64,000 nt of DNA from Pseudomonas peradeniyensis. GTDB lineage: Bacteria > Pseudomonadota > Gammaproteobacteria > Pseudomonadales > Pseudomonadaceae. The stretch spans positions 1,046,001 to 1,110,000 of the forward strand of contig NZ_JABWRJ020000002.1 in NCBI RefSeq assembly GCF_014268935.2, written 5' to 3'. The position numbers and the translations under genes are program-made. Shown one piece after another: positions 18,201-31,092 of this stretch. Below the pieces are notes generated by a model. The model did no database searches. It was given only the letters and a program-made list of their open reading frames with translations, and was not told the origin of the DNA. The first letter of the stretch is position 1. Every line of letters starts with the position of its first letter.

Positions 18201-18413
18201 GGCCAGGCGGCTGAACTCGCGCGATTGCAGGCGTGAGGTCTGGAACTCGTCGTAGGCTGCCAGGCCCACCGCGACCAGGCCTATCAGCAGGATGAGCAGG
18301 ATCAGGCGCCACCACAGGCGGCGCTGACGTGGGGTCTTGGGCAAGGGGGCTTCAGCCTGAGGTGCTTTGGGTGCTTCCGTTCCGGTTGGTTCCGATTGCC
18401 ACAGTGCGCCCAT
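15294..18413 (-). CDS. divergent bifunctional transglycosylase/transpeptidase (class A PBP-like)
   Basis: A 1,039-residue inner-membrane protein. After a cytoplasmic Pro-rich stretch there is one transmembrane helix (about 37-58), then a family 51 glycosyltransferase domain (about 170-360) with LLFIENRDLLDP and GGSTLATQLEKY in place of the usual EDxxFxxHxG and GGSTLTQQ. The penicillin-binding domain follows, with SxxK in LELGSTAKLR and KTGTG in MGGKTGTGDNRI. It probably polymerises and crosslinks peptidoglycan. The ATG at 18413 is preferred over one 129 bp upstream because it gives the N-terminus normal for this group, although its ribosome site is weak. It is longer than PBP1A/1B. Confidence 0.85.
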   Translation of the reverse strand: MGALWQSEPTGTEAPKAPQAEAPLPKTPRQRRLWWRLILLILLIGLVAVGLAAYDEFQTSRLQSREFSRLAGTLTYALEPGPSDAIVYPGEGPFDRRLGYSALGEFLPRLLKRDYLINQQVRFSPALMNYVDHGLFVPYVEKIQAGLSITDCRGDMLYQYNYPQHLYPNFAAIPPVMVNSLLFIENRDLLDPKDPQNNPAVDWPRFAKAAYSQVAKYLALPGQSAGGSTLATQLEKYRHSPDGLTVSGAEKIRQMISASVRAYQGGPDTTEARERIVRDYLNSVPLSAVPGHGEVHGMAEGLRVWYGADFDQVNQALTSTASDEKSMAERGLALRQVLSLMIAQRRPSHYLSKGRIELAELTDSHIRVLAANGIIERPLADAALASKAVYRDWVAQPTIVPIITNKGISLARNRLAAMLNRPLYDLDRLDLSATSTLQADLQVQVSQYLKNLADPEFAAQIGLIGERLLTAKTTDQVSYSFTLFERTADGSRVRVQTDSTNQPFDINEGSKLELGSTAKLRVLTTYLEIIAELHGKYAGKPAAELKKVPVAELDRLTQWSLEWLMQNSKNQSLDAMLDAALERKYSANTGEAFFTGGGMHVFNNFRKEDNNRNPTLKDALRESINLPFIRLMRDIVRYVTYQQPFNREPLLRDDSDPRRQEYLARFADREGSNYTMRFWKKYQRKTSQQRLDTFLDSMRVTPQRLAAVHRYLFPEAGQETFNAFVRAHSKEDKKAMAKLTDGRLVEMYEAYGPGKYDLPDQGYIAKVHPLDLWLLGYLLKNPGASLKDALNASRFERQEVYSWLFKSRHQGARDSRIRTMVEIEAFTDIHQRWKRVGYPFDHLVPSLATAIGSSGDRPAALSELVGIIQNDGVRLPTLRIDTLHFAQNTPYETQLISDPDRGQRILPVEVARALKGAMSQVVDAGTARRISGSFKLHDGTPLVMGGKTGTGDNRIESFGAGGRLIGSRSLNRTATFVFFLGDNHFGTLTAFVPGRSAEAFKFTSALPVQVLKGMAPILMPYLEPGNPTACKAPQVTGQS

Positions 18414-18838
18414 AGTCTTAAGTCCGGCCAAGTGTTTTCGCGTTACTTGTCTGAAGCTTAGACGCTGGCCCAGTTTGGTGAAAAATTTGTAAGAAGCTTC
18501 GAGCAATCGCGTATGAACATGCGCCTTTGGTGCGACTTCCATTCTTCGGCAATGTTGTTAATGTAGCTGCCCCATTCCTGTGCATGGGCGGAGCGAGGCC
18601 AGAATGCCCCTCCGGTGAAGGGCTTTTTGCCGAGAATTCTCGCCAAATATCCCGCTGTATATAGTGAAAAGCCCTGCAAGTGGCTTCCTATACTGCTCGC
18701 CCCCTTCGACCCGCCGGCGCCCCGCGCCCGGTGGACAGGCCCGCCCACAAGGCGGCCTGGCGAGACGACGCCCCGCCTATCGGCGCGGCCGGTGCTGCAC
18801 GAAGGTTAAATCCAATAACAAAATGAGGTTGTATTGCT
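18414..18838. other. intergenic region between divergent PBP and permease genes
   Basis: A 425-bp stretch with no supported gene. It must hold both divergent promoters. A TATACT at 18689-18694 could be a -10 for the permease, but no good -35 partner is seen. The permease ribosome site (TGAGG) is at its right end. No clear operator or repeat is recognised. Confidence 0.5.
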
Positions 18839-20257
18839 ATGCCAGTCGGCAACCATCCTGCCCCCGACGAGTCCGTCCAGGGCGGCCCGCTCAAGCGCGA
18901 GCTGGGCGAACGGCACATCCGTCTGATGGCCCTTGGCGCCTGTATCGGCGTCGGCCTGTTCCTGGGTTCGGCCAAGGCCATCGAAATGGCTGGCCCCGCC
19001 ATCATGCTCTCCTACATCATCGGTGGCCTGGCCATCCTGGTGATCATGCGCGCCCTCGGCGAGATGGCCGTGCACAACCCGGTGGCAGGCTCCTTCAGCC
19101 GCTACGCACAAGACTACCTAGGCCCCCTGGCGGGCTTCCTCACCGGCTGGAACTACTGGTTCCTGTGGCTGGTGACCTGTGTCGCCGAGATCACCGCGGT
19201 GGCCATCTACATGGGCATCTGGTTCCCTGACGTGCCACGCTGGATCTGGGCGTTGATGGCCCTGGGCAGCATGGGCGCGATCAACCTGATCGCGGTCAAG
19301 GCGTTCGGCGAGTTCGAGTTCTGGTTCGCCCTGATCAAGATCGTCACCATCATCGCCATGGTGCTCGGCGGCATTGGCATCATTGCCTTCGGCTTCGGTA
19401 ACGATGGCGTGGCCATGGGTATTTCCAACCTGTGGAGCAACGGTGGCTTCATGCCCAATGGCGTGACCGGCGTGCTGATGTCGCTGCAGATGGTGATGTT
19501 CGCCTACCTGGGCGTGGAAATGATCGGCCTGACCGCCGGCGAAGCGCGCAACCCGCAGAAGACCATCCCCCAGGCCATCGGTTCGGTGTTCTGGCGCATC
19601 CTGCTGTTCTACGTGGGCGCGCTGTTCGTGATCCTGTCGATCTACCCGTGGAACGAGATCGGCAGCCAGGGCAGCCCGTTCGTGATGACCTTCGAGCGCC
19701 TCGGCATCAAGACCGCCGCCGGCATCATCAATTTCGTGGTGATCACCGCCGCGCTGTCGTCGTGCAACGGCGGTATCTTCAGCACCGGGCGTATGCTCTA
19801 CAGCCTGGCGCAGAACGGCCAGGCCCCGGCCACCTTCGCCCGCACTTCGAAGAACGGCGTACCGCGCAACGCGCTGCTGCTGTCGATCGCCGCGCTGCTG
19901 CTGGGCGTGCTGGCCAACTACCTGGTGCCGGAAAAGGTGTTCGTCTGGGTGACCTCGATCGCCACCTTCGGCGCGATCTGGACCTGGGTGATGATCCTGC
20001 TGGCGCAGCTCAAGTTCCGCGCCGGGCTGAGCACCGCCGAGCGCAACGCGCTGAAGTACCGCATGTGGCTGTGGCCGCTGAGCTCGTACCTGGCGTTGGC
20101 GTTCCTGGTACTGGTGGTGGGGCTGATGGCGTACTTCCCGGATACCCGCGTGGCCCTGTATATCGGCCCGGCGTTCCTGGTGCTGCTGACGGCGCTGTAC
20201 TACACCTTCCGCCTGGCGCCGAAAGAGGCCCAAGGCGTGGCGAGTACCGCCTCCTGA
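18839..20257 (+). CDS. amino acid permease, APC/AAT family (ProY/GabP-like)
   Basis: A 472-residue transporter with 12 predicted helices. AAT-family marks include KRELGERHIRLMALGACIGVGLF, the SYIIGGLAILVIMRALGEM segment, and GVEMIGLTAGEARNP in the middle. It imports amino acids by proton symport. The sequence resembles proline-specific permeases such as ProY, but substrate cannot be read from sequence alone. It is a single-gene unit, closed by a strong terminator at 20260. Confidence 0.92.
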   Translation: MPVGNHPAPDESVQGGPLKRELGERHIRLMALGACIGVGLFLGSAKAIEMAGPAIMLSYIIGGLAILVIMRALGEMAVHNPVAGSFSRYAQDYLGPLAGFLTGWNYWFLWLVTCVAEITAVAIYMGIWFPDVPRWIWALMALGSMGAINLIAVKAFGEFEFWFALIKIVTIIAMVLGGIGIIAFGFGNDGVAMGISNLWSNGGFMPNGVTGVLMSLQMVMFAYLGVEMIGLTAGEARNPQKTIPQAIGSVFWRILLFYVGALFVILSIYPWNEIGSQGSPFVMTFERLGIKTAAGIINFVVITAALSSCNGGIFSTGRMLYSLAQNGQAPATFARTSKNGVPRNALLLSIAALLLGVLANYLVPEKVFVWVTSIATFGAIWTWVMILLAQLKFRAGLSTAERNALKYRMWLWPLSSYLALAFLVLVVGLMAYFPDTRVALYIGPAFLVLLTALYYTFRLAPKEAQGVASTAS

Positions 20258-20259
20258 TG

Positions 20260-20295
20260 AACAAAGCCCCGGCCAGTGCCGGGGCTTTGTTTTTG
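20260..20295 (+). terminator. rho-independent terminator of the permease gene
   Basis: AACAAAGCCCCGGC-CAGT-GCCGGGGCTTTGTT, a 14-bp perfect stem, followed by TTTT. The A-rich 5' arm makes it usable from both sides, so it may also serve the convergent FMN glutamate-synthase-like gene. Confidence 0.92.
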
Positions 20296-20317
20296 TATGG
20301 CCCTCATCGCGGGGCGA

Positions 20318-21937
20318 TCAGGCCGCCACCTCGCTATGCGGCTCGAAGCTGTCGGCCCGGGCCAACTGCCACATCCGCGAATAGAACTGCCCATTGACCT
20401 CGCCGGTCAGCAACTCGCCCGGCTTGAGGAAGACGTGCATCTGCGAGAACAGCTTGATCTCGGTGGCCGAGATCCGCCGCACCAGGTGCTTGGCCTCCAG
20501 TTGCGCCGGATGCTCCAGGCCCGCCGCAGCGAGCATTTCGGCCAGGGCGCGCAGGGTGTTGTGGTGGAAGTTGAGCACCCGCTGGGCCTTGTCCGGCACC
20601 ACCAGCGCACGCTGGCGCAGGGCGTCCTGGGTGGCCACGCCGGTCGGGCACTTGTTGGTGTGGCAGCTCTGCGACTGAATGCAGCCAATGGCGAACATGA
20701 AGCCGCGCGCCGAGTTGGCCCAGTCGGCGCCGATGGCCAGCACGCTGGCGATGTCGAAGGCGCTGACGATCTTGCCGCTGGCGCCGAGCTTGATCTTGTC
20801 GCGCAGGTTCAGGCCGACCAAGGTGTTGTGCACGAACAGCAGGCCCTCGCGCAGCGGCACGCCGATATGGTCGGTGAACTCCACCGGGGCGGCGCCGGTG
20901 CCGCCTTCCTTGCCATCGACGACGATGAAGTCGGGCAGGATGCCGGTTTCCAGCATGGCCTTGGCGATGCCCATGAATTCCCACGGGTGACCCAGGCAGA
21001 ACTTGAAGCCCACCGGCTTGCCGCCGGACAGTTCACGCAGCTGGGCGATGAACTGCATCATCTCGATCGGGGTCGAGAAGGCGCTGTGGCGTGATGGCGA
21101 GATACAGTCCTCACCCATCATGACGCCACGGGTCTCGGCGATTTCCCGGGTCACCTTGTGCTTGGGCAGGATGCCGCCATGGCCGGGCTTGGCACCCTGG
21201 CTCATCTTGATCTCGATCATTCGCACCTGCGGGTTCTGCGCCTGGGCGGCGAAGCGCTCGGGGTCGAAGCGGCCGTCCGCGGTGCGGCAGCCGAAGTAGC
21301 CGCTGCCCAGTTCCCAGACCAGGTCGCCGCCGTGTTCGCGGTGGTAGGGGCTGATGCTGCCTTCGCCGGTGTCGTGGTGGAAATTGCCCAGCTTGGCACC
21401 CTGGTTGAGGGCCCGGATGGCGTTGGCGCTGAGTGAGCCGAAGCTCATGGCCGAGATGTTGAAGATCGATGCTGAGTACGGCTGGGTGCACTGCGGGCCG
21501 CCGACGCTGACGCGAAAGCTGGCCGGGTCGGCCAGTGGCGCCGGGCGCATGGAGTGGCCGATGAACTCGAAGCCCGACTCGTAGACGTCGATCAAGGTGC
21601 CGAAGGGTTTGTCCGAGGCTTCGTTCTTGGCCCGGGCGTAGACCAGCGAGCGCTGGGCGCGGGAGAAGGGCAGGGCGTCGCTGTCGGATTCCAGCAGGTA
21701 CTGGCGGATCTCCGGGCGGATGCCCTCGACCAGGTAACGGATGTTGCCCAGGATCGGGTAGTTGCGACGGACCGCGTGGCGTTGCTGGAGCAGGTCGAAC
21801 ACGCCGATCAGGCTGAGCACCCCGGTGGTCAGGGTGAACGGCCACAACCAGTCGTGGGCGAGGAACGGCAGGCTGGCGAGAGTGAACAGCACGCAGGCGG
21901 CGAAGAAGGCGTAACGGCTGAGGAGTGACAGGCTCAT
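20318..21937 (-). CDS. FMN-binding glutamate synthase family protein
   Basis: A 539-residue protein. Two hydrophobic helices at about 8-45 anchor it in the membrane. The rest is the FMN-binding TIM barrel of the glutamate synthase large subunit, with the region ISAMSFGSLSANAIRALN, GAKPGHGGILP, the DGKEGGTGAAP phosphate site, and the Cys cluster GCIQSQSCHTNKCPTGVAT for a 3Fe-4S centre. It lacks the N-terminal glutaminase and C-terminal GltB domains, so it is not a normal glutamate synthase. The electron donor and true reaction are unknown. It stands alone. Confidence 0.9.
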   Translation of the reverse strand: MSLSLLSRYAFFAACVLFTLASLPFLAHDWLWPFTLTTGVLSLIGVFDLLQQRHAVRRNYPILGNIRYLVEGIRPEIRQYLLESDSDALPFSRAQRSLVYARAKNEASDKPFGTLIDVYESGFEFIGHSMRPAPLADPASFRVSVGGPQCTQPYSASIFNISAMSFGSLSANAIRALNQGAKLGNFHHDTGEGSISPYHREHGGDLVWELGSGYFGCRTADGRFDPERFAAQAQNPQVRMIEIKMSQGAKPGHGGILPKHKVTREIAETRGVMMGEDCISPSRHSAFSTPIEMMQFIAQLRELSGGKPVGFKFCLGHPWEFMGIAKAMLETGILPDFIVVDGKEGGTGAAPVEFTDHIGVPLREGLLFVHNTLVGLNLRDKIKLGASGKIVSAFDIASVLAIGADWANSARGFMFAIGCIQSQSCHTNKCPTGVATQDALRQRALVVPDKAQRVLNFHHNTLRALAEMLAAAGLEHPAQLEAKHLVRRISATEIKLFSQMHVFLKPGELLTGEVNGQFYSRMWQLARADSFEPHSEVAA

Positions 21938-22076
21938 ACGGTGTCCTTGCGAATGGCTCGGTCAGGCTCAGGGGCCTGGGGCAAAGCCCGACCATAGCCC
22001 GGTTGGGCGCCGCTATGCCAGCGTGGGGCGGACGAGAAAAATGAAAATTGGGGTATCGAAAATCATTCGCGATAAG

Positions 22077-22096
22077 ATATGTTATAAAGTAACTAT
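22077..22096 (+). promoter_or_regulatory. Zur-like operator of rpmE2
   Basis: GTTATAAAGTAAC matches the Zur core GTTATA-W-TATAAC in 11 of 13 positions and is followed by TATAAC, so the site could be read in two overlapping registers. It ends about 22 bp before the rpmE2 start. Zinc-free L31 paralogues are classic Zur targets, which supports the reading. Confidence 0.7.
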
Positions 22097-22117
22097 AACT
22101 CACACGAGATTGCCCCC

Positions 22118-22375
22118 ATGAAAGCTGGTATCCACCCCGCCTATCGTCCCGTGCTGTTCCACGACACTGCCGCCGATGTGTTCTTTCTGATCGGCTCGAC
22201 GGTCGAAACTGATCGCACCTTGGTGCACAGCGATGGGCAGACCTATCCGTATGTGGCGCTGGATGTGTCCAGTGCCTCGCATCCGGTGTACACCGGGCAG
22301 CAACGCAAGACCACGGTCGAAGGGCGGGTGGCCGGGTTCAACAAGCGCTTCGCCGGTTTCCAGGCCAAGCGTTGA
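22118..22375 (+). CDS. rpmE2: 50S ribosomal protein L31 type B (zinc-independent)
   Basis: An 85-residue L31 paralogue starting [16 protein letters not shown] with the type B hallmarks HPVYTGQ and [12 protein letters not shown]. It contains no Cys at all, so it cannot bind the zinc carried by the normal CxxC-type L31. When zinc is scarce such copies replace the zinc-containing protein in ribosomes and free its metal. The Zur-like box just upstream fits that role and ties it to the zinc receptor at 10576-12633. It is convergent with lhr, with stop codons 8 bp apart. Confidence 0.95.
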   Translation: MKAGIHPAYRPVLFHDTAADVFFLIGSTVETDRTLVHSDGQTYPYVALDVSSASHPVYTGQQRKTTVEGRVAGFNKRFAGFQAKR

Positions 22376-22383
22376 TCGTGTAG

Positions 22384-26670
<4,287 letters not shown>

Positions 26671-26724
26671 GGGTTGGTTATGGCGGGTTGCCGGTGGATT
26701 GGCAAGGGGCCGTTCGTCCGGGAA

Positions 26725-26800
26725 GCCTATCGCGGGGCGAGCCCGCTCCCACGCGTATTCGGCAGGGCTGTCGTGGGAGCGGGCTTGCCCCGCGATAGGC
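26725..26800. repeat. inverted pair of REP-like elements
   Basis: GCCTATCGCGGGGCGAGCCC starting at 26725 and its inverted copy ending at 26800 enclose about 20 bp. It lies between the divergent lhr and Nudix genes, which therefore share a short promoter region beside it. Confidence 0.82.
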
Positions 26801-26845
26801 TCTGGTCAGGTATCCTGCGCCCCTTCATCCGCCTGTGAGTCCACC

Positions 26846-27259
26846 ATGTCCAACACCATCCGCATCGCCGCCGCCCTGCTCATCGACGCGCAAGGCCGCA
26901 CCCTGCTGGTACGCAAGCGCGGTACCCAGGCGTTCATGCAGCCCGGCGGCAAGATCGATGCGGGCGAGTCGCCGGCCCAGGCGCTGGTGCGTGAGCTGCA
27001 CGAGGAGCTGGGCCTGCGCGTCGATCCGGCCCAGGCCATTCACTTGGGCCGTTTCAGCGCCCCGGCCGCCAACGAACCGGGCTTCGAAGTGCAGGCCGAG
27101 TTGTTTCGCGTCCAATGCACCGCGATGGTAAGCCCGGCGGCGGAAATCGAAGAGGTGACCTGGCTGTCCGCCGACCAGGCGACGGACCTGGATCTGGCCC
27201 CCCTGACTCGCGACCTGATCCTGCCGCTGTGGCGCGAAGGCCTCAACGCACCGCGCTGA
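26846..27259 (+). CDS. Nudix hydrolase
   Basis: A 137-residue Nudix protein. The Nudix box begins at GKIDAGES and runs into REL-x-EELGL, with all the metal-binding Glu residues present. FMQPGGK precedes it. The family cleaves nucleoside diphosphates linked to another group, and small members such as this often clean up oxidised or non-canonical NTPs. The exact substrate is not evident. The ATG at 26846 is chosen because it opens the conserved fold (MSNTIRIAAALLID). The reading frame upstream is only an extension over the REP region. Its last 17 bp overlap the 3' end of convergent metR. Confidence 0.88.
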   Translation: MSNTIRIAAALLIDAQGRTLLVRKRGTQAFMQPGGKIDAGESPAQALVRELHEELGLRVDPAQAIHLGRFSAPAANEPGFEVQAELFRVQCTAMVSPAAEIEEVTWLSADQATDLDLAPLTRDLILPLWREGLNAPR

Positions 27260-28160
27260 CCCCGTCCAGGGTGGCGAACGAGGTGTCCTTGGCGGTCAGC
27301 AGGAAGTCGCGCATGTACGGCGCATCGAGCATGTCGGTGCGCACCGCGGCATAGAGCGTGGCGAACAGCCCTTTCTCGCCCAGGCGCTTGCCCTTCACGT
27401 AGCCCCGCGAGCTGTACTCGTGCAGCGCCCAGTGCGGCATGCCGCACACGCCGCGGCCGCTGGCCACCAGTTGCATCATCATCACCGTCAGCTCTGACGT
27501 TCGCACCGCGGCCGGCTCGATGTCGGCCGGCTCCAGGAAGCGGGTGAAGATGTCCAGGCGGTCGCGTTCCACCGGGTAGGTGATCAGGGTCTGGTCGAGC
27601 AGGTCCTGGGGCACGATGAACGGCTTGGCGGCCAGCGGGTGCTGGTTGGCCACGGCGAGCATGGCCTCGTAGGTAAACAGCGGCACGTAGGTGATGCCGG
27701 CCAGGTCCACCGGGTCGGAGGTCACCACCAGGTCCAGGTCGCCACGGGCCAGGGCCGGCAGCGGGGCGAAGGCGAAGCCCGAGGCCAGGTCCAGCTCCAC
27801 CTCCGGCCAGGCGTCGCGGAACTGGTCGATGGTCGGCATCAGCCACTGGAAGCAGCTGTGGCACTCGATGGCCATGTGCAGGCGTCCGGCGGTGCCGCCG
27901 GCCAGGCGGGCGATGTCGCGCTCGGCGCCGCGCAGCAGCGGCAGGGTGGCGTCGGCCAGTTGCAGCAGGCGCAGGCCGGCACTGGTGAAGCGGATGGGCT
28001 TGGTCTTGCGCACGAACAGCGGCAGGCCCAGGCGTTCCTCCAGCTCCTTGAACTGGTGCGACAGCGCCGACTGGGTCAGGTGCAGGCGCTCGGCGGCCTC
28101 CACCAGGCTGTCGGCTTCGCGTAGGGCATGAAGGGTTTTCAGGTGGCGGATTTCCAGCAC
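27243..28160 (-). CDS. metR: LysR-type regulator MetR
   Basis: A 305-residue LysR-family regulator of methionine biosynthesis that uses homocysteine as coactivator. The N-terminal helix-turn-helix (about 1-60) reads LKTLHALREADSLVEAAERL and LTQSALSHQFKELEERLG, the MetR pattern. The effector-binding domain follows. Start is a GTG at 28160 giving MLEIRHLKTL, preceded by CGGAG at six bases. The frame extends further upstream without a better start. It is divergent from a secreted hydrolase gene rather than from metE, and I could not find a clear MetR box (TGAA-N5-TTCA) in the 197-bp gap. Confidence 0.93.
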   Translation of the reverse strand: MLEIRHLKTLHALREADSLVEAAERLHLTQSALSHQFKELEERLGLPLFVRKTKPIRFTSAGLRLLQLADATLPLLRGAERDIARLAGGTAGRLHMAIECHSCFQWLMPTIDQFRDAWPEVELDLASGFAFAPLPALARGDLDLVVTSDPVDLAGITYVPLFTYEAMLAVANQHPLAAKPFIVPQDLLDQTLITYPVERDRLDIFTRFLEPADIEPAAVRTSELTVMMMQLVASGRGVCGMPHWALHEYSSRGYVKGKRLGEKGLFATLYAAVRTDMLDAPYMRDFLLTAKDTSFATLDGVSAVR

Positions 28161-28357
28161 GACGGCTCCGTGAGCATTCTTTGAGCTAAAACGAGGTTTC
28201 GTTGAGTTTCCCTCATGTTGCCATGTGCTGTCGATAACAGGATGCACACGACCGCTCGGCAAGGTTCACGAAACTGTCACGGTTTTGTGGCAGCGCGCCC
28301 GAACGGATTTCATCAGACTCGCGCTCTACTGGGGATCTGCATTCTGGTGTTTCTTTC

Positions 28358-29353
28358 ATGCGGGCTTTATTACTTTTCTTCTTGCTGCTGGTCAGCGTGC
28401 CGGCGAGCTTCGCCGAGGGCCGCTGCGACGTCCATGTGCCGGTGCAACGGGCCGAGCTCGGTGAGCTGAGCCTGGTCTACCAGAGTGTCGGCGCGCCCCG
28501 TGATCCGGCGCTGTTGCTGGTCATGGGCCTGGGCGGGCAGCTTATCCACTGGCCGGACGATGTGGTCGAGGCCCTGTGCCGCCAAGGTTTTCGGGTGATC
28601 CGCTACGACAACCGCGATGTCGGCCTGTCGCGCTGGAACCAGCTGCCGGCCTCGGCCAACCTGACCGTCGAACTGCTGCGCTACAAGCTGGGCCTGCCGG
28701 TGTCGGCGCCCTATACCCTCACCGACATGGCCGGTGACGGCCTGGGCCTGATGGATGCCTTGGGGATCCGCCAGTTCCATGTGCTGGGGGTGAGCATGGG
28801 CGGCATGATCGCCCAGCATCTGGCGGCCATGGCCCCGGAGCGGGTAAGCAGCCTGACCCTGGTGATGTCCAGTTCGGGGGCCGCCGGCCTGCCGGCGCCG
28901 GATCCGGCGCTGGTGCAGTTGCTGGCGCGGCGCAGCGCGCCGAGCCGCGAAGTGGCCATCGAACAGCAGGCCGACCTGCTGGCGGCGTTGGGCAGCCCGG
29001 AGGTGCGGGACGACCGTGCCGTGTTGCTGGCACAAGCCGCCGTGGCTTATGACCGGGCGTTCAATCCGGAAGGGGTCAAGCGCCAGATCATGGCGATCCT
29101 TGCCGAACCCAGTCGGGTCGCGTTGCTCAACCAGCTGCGGGTGCCGACACTGGTGGTGCACGGCACCGCCGATCCGTTGCTGCCGGTGATGCACGGGGTG
29201 CATCTGGCGGCGCATATCCAGGGCAGCCAGTTGCGCTTGATTCCGGGACTGGCGCATCGTTTCCAGGAGCCGTTCAAGGCGCCGTTGCTGGGGGCGGTCC
29301 TACCCTACCTGCAGGCGCATCGGCAGGATGTCACGCATATCGCCCGGCTCTAG
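28358..29353 (+). CDS. secreted alpha/beta hydrolase
   Basis: A 331-residue protein with a signal peptide (about 1-19, cleaved near SFA-EG). The alpha/beta hydrolase fold shows [10 protein letters not shown] (oxyanion region), the nucleophile elbow GVSMGGM with Ser, the acid Asp in [11 protein letters not shown], and the catalytic His in LIPGLAHRF. All three residues of the triad are present. It would act in the periplasm on an ester or amide substrate that cannot be named. Some homologues are called non-haem peroxidases or 3-oxoadipate enol-lactonase-like, but export argues against a catabolic role. A single REP element follows. Confidence 0.85.
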   Translation: MRALLLFFLLLVSVPASFAEGRCDVHVPVQRAELGELSLVYQSVGAPRDPALLLVMGLGGQLIHWPDDVVEALCRQGFRVIRYDNRDVGLSRWNQLPASANLTVELLRYKLGLPVSAPYTLTDMAGDGLGLMDALGIRQFHVLGVSMGGMIAQHLAAMAPERVSSLTLVMSSSGAAGLPAPDPALVQLLARRSAPSREVAIEQQADLLAALGSPEVRDDRAVLLAQAAVAYDRAFNPEGVKRQIMAILAEPSRVALLNQLRVPTLVVHGTADPLLPVMHGVHLAAHIQGSQLRLIPGLAHRFQEPFKAPLLGAVLPYLQAHRQDVTHIARL

Positions 29354-29355
29354 AG

Positions 29356-29385
29356 CCTATCGCGGGGCAAGCCCGCTCCCACGAT
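29356..29385. repeat. REP-like element, single copy
   Basis: CCTATCGCGGGGCAAGCCCG followed by CTCCCACG, the same unit as elsewhere, in the gap between the hydrolase and glpM stop codons. Confidence 0.72.
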
Positions 29386-29400
29386 AGCCCCGCGGTACGC

Positions 29401-29736
29401 TCAGTGCATTCTTACCCAGAGGCTCACCAGCATCGTCGCCGCCGCCAGCCAGGCCACCGTGGCCAGGGCTAGCGACGCCTCCAGGCGCAGGCGGTCGACC
29501 AGCACGTACAAGGTCGCCAAGTACACGAAGTACGGAATGATCGACCACATCCCGAACAGGATGGTGGTCTTCAGGTCTTCCAGCGATCGCCCCTTGCCGA
29601 CGATGTAGTGGGCGATCAGGGCAAAGGTGGGAAACAGCGGCACCAGGCCGGCAATGTAGTAGTTGCGGGTCTTCGACAGGATTGCCAGGAGCACCACCAC
29701 GCCGGCGCCCAGGGCCGCTTTGAATACCAGGTCCAC
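29401..29736 (-). CDS. glpM: GlpM family inner-membrane protein
   Basis: A 111-residue protein with four predicted helices. The block LLAILSKTRNYYIAGLVPLFPTFALIAHYIVG is a close match to Pseudomonas GlpM, a protein named for its effect on glycerol-3-phosphate dehydrogenase expression and alginate production in P. aeruginosa. Biochemical role unknown. Start is a GTG at 29736 with GGAAG upstream. It is last in the line of minus-strand genes after aauR, 27 bp past its stop. Confidence 0.85.
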   Translation of the reverse strand: MDLVFKAALGAGVVVLLAILSKTRNYYIAGLVPLFPTFALIAHYIVGKGRSLEDLKTTILFGMWSIIPYFVYLATLYVLVDRLRLEASLALATVAWLAAATMLVSLWVRMH

Positions 29737-29763
29737 GTTGAACTTCCAGGGTCAGGTTGCCGA

Positions 29764-31088
<1,325 letters not shown>

Positions 31089-31092
<4 letters not shown>

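Noticed and set aside
18664..19230. 188-codon plus-strand frame before and within the permease
   Set aside because: It is out of frame with the well-supported permease and is rich in Arg/Pro/Gly as expected from a shadow.
28161..28357. MetR-binding site in the metR upstream gap
   Set aside because: No convincing TGAA-N5-TTCA palindrome was found, only partial matches.
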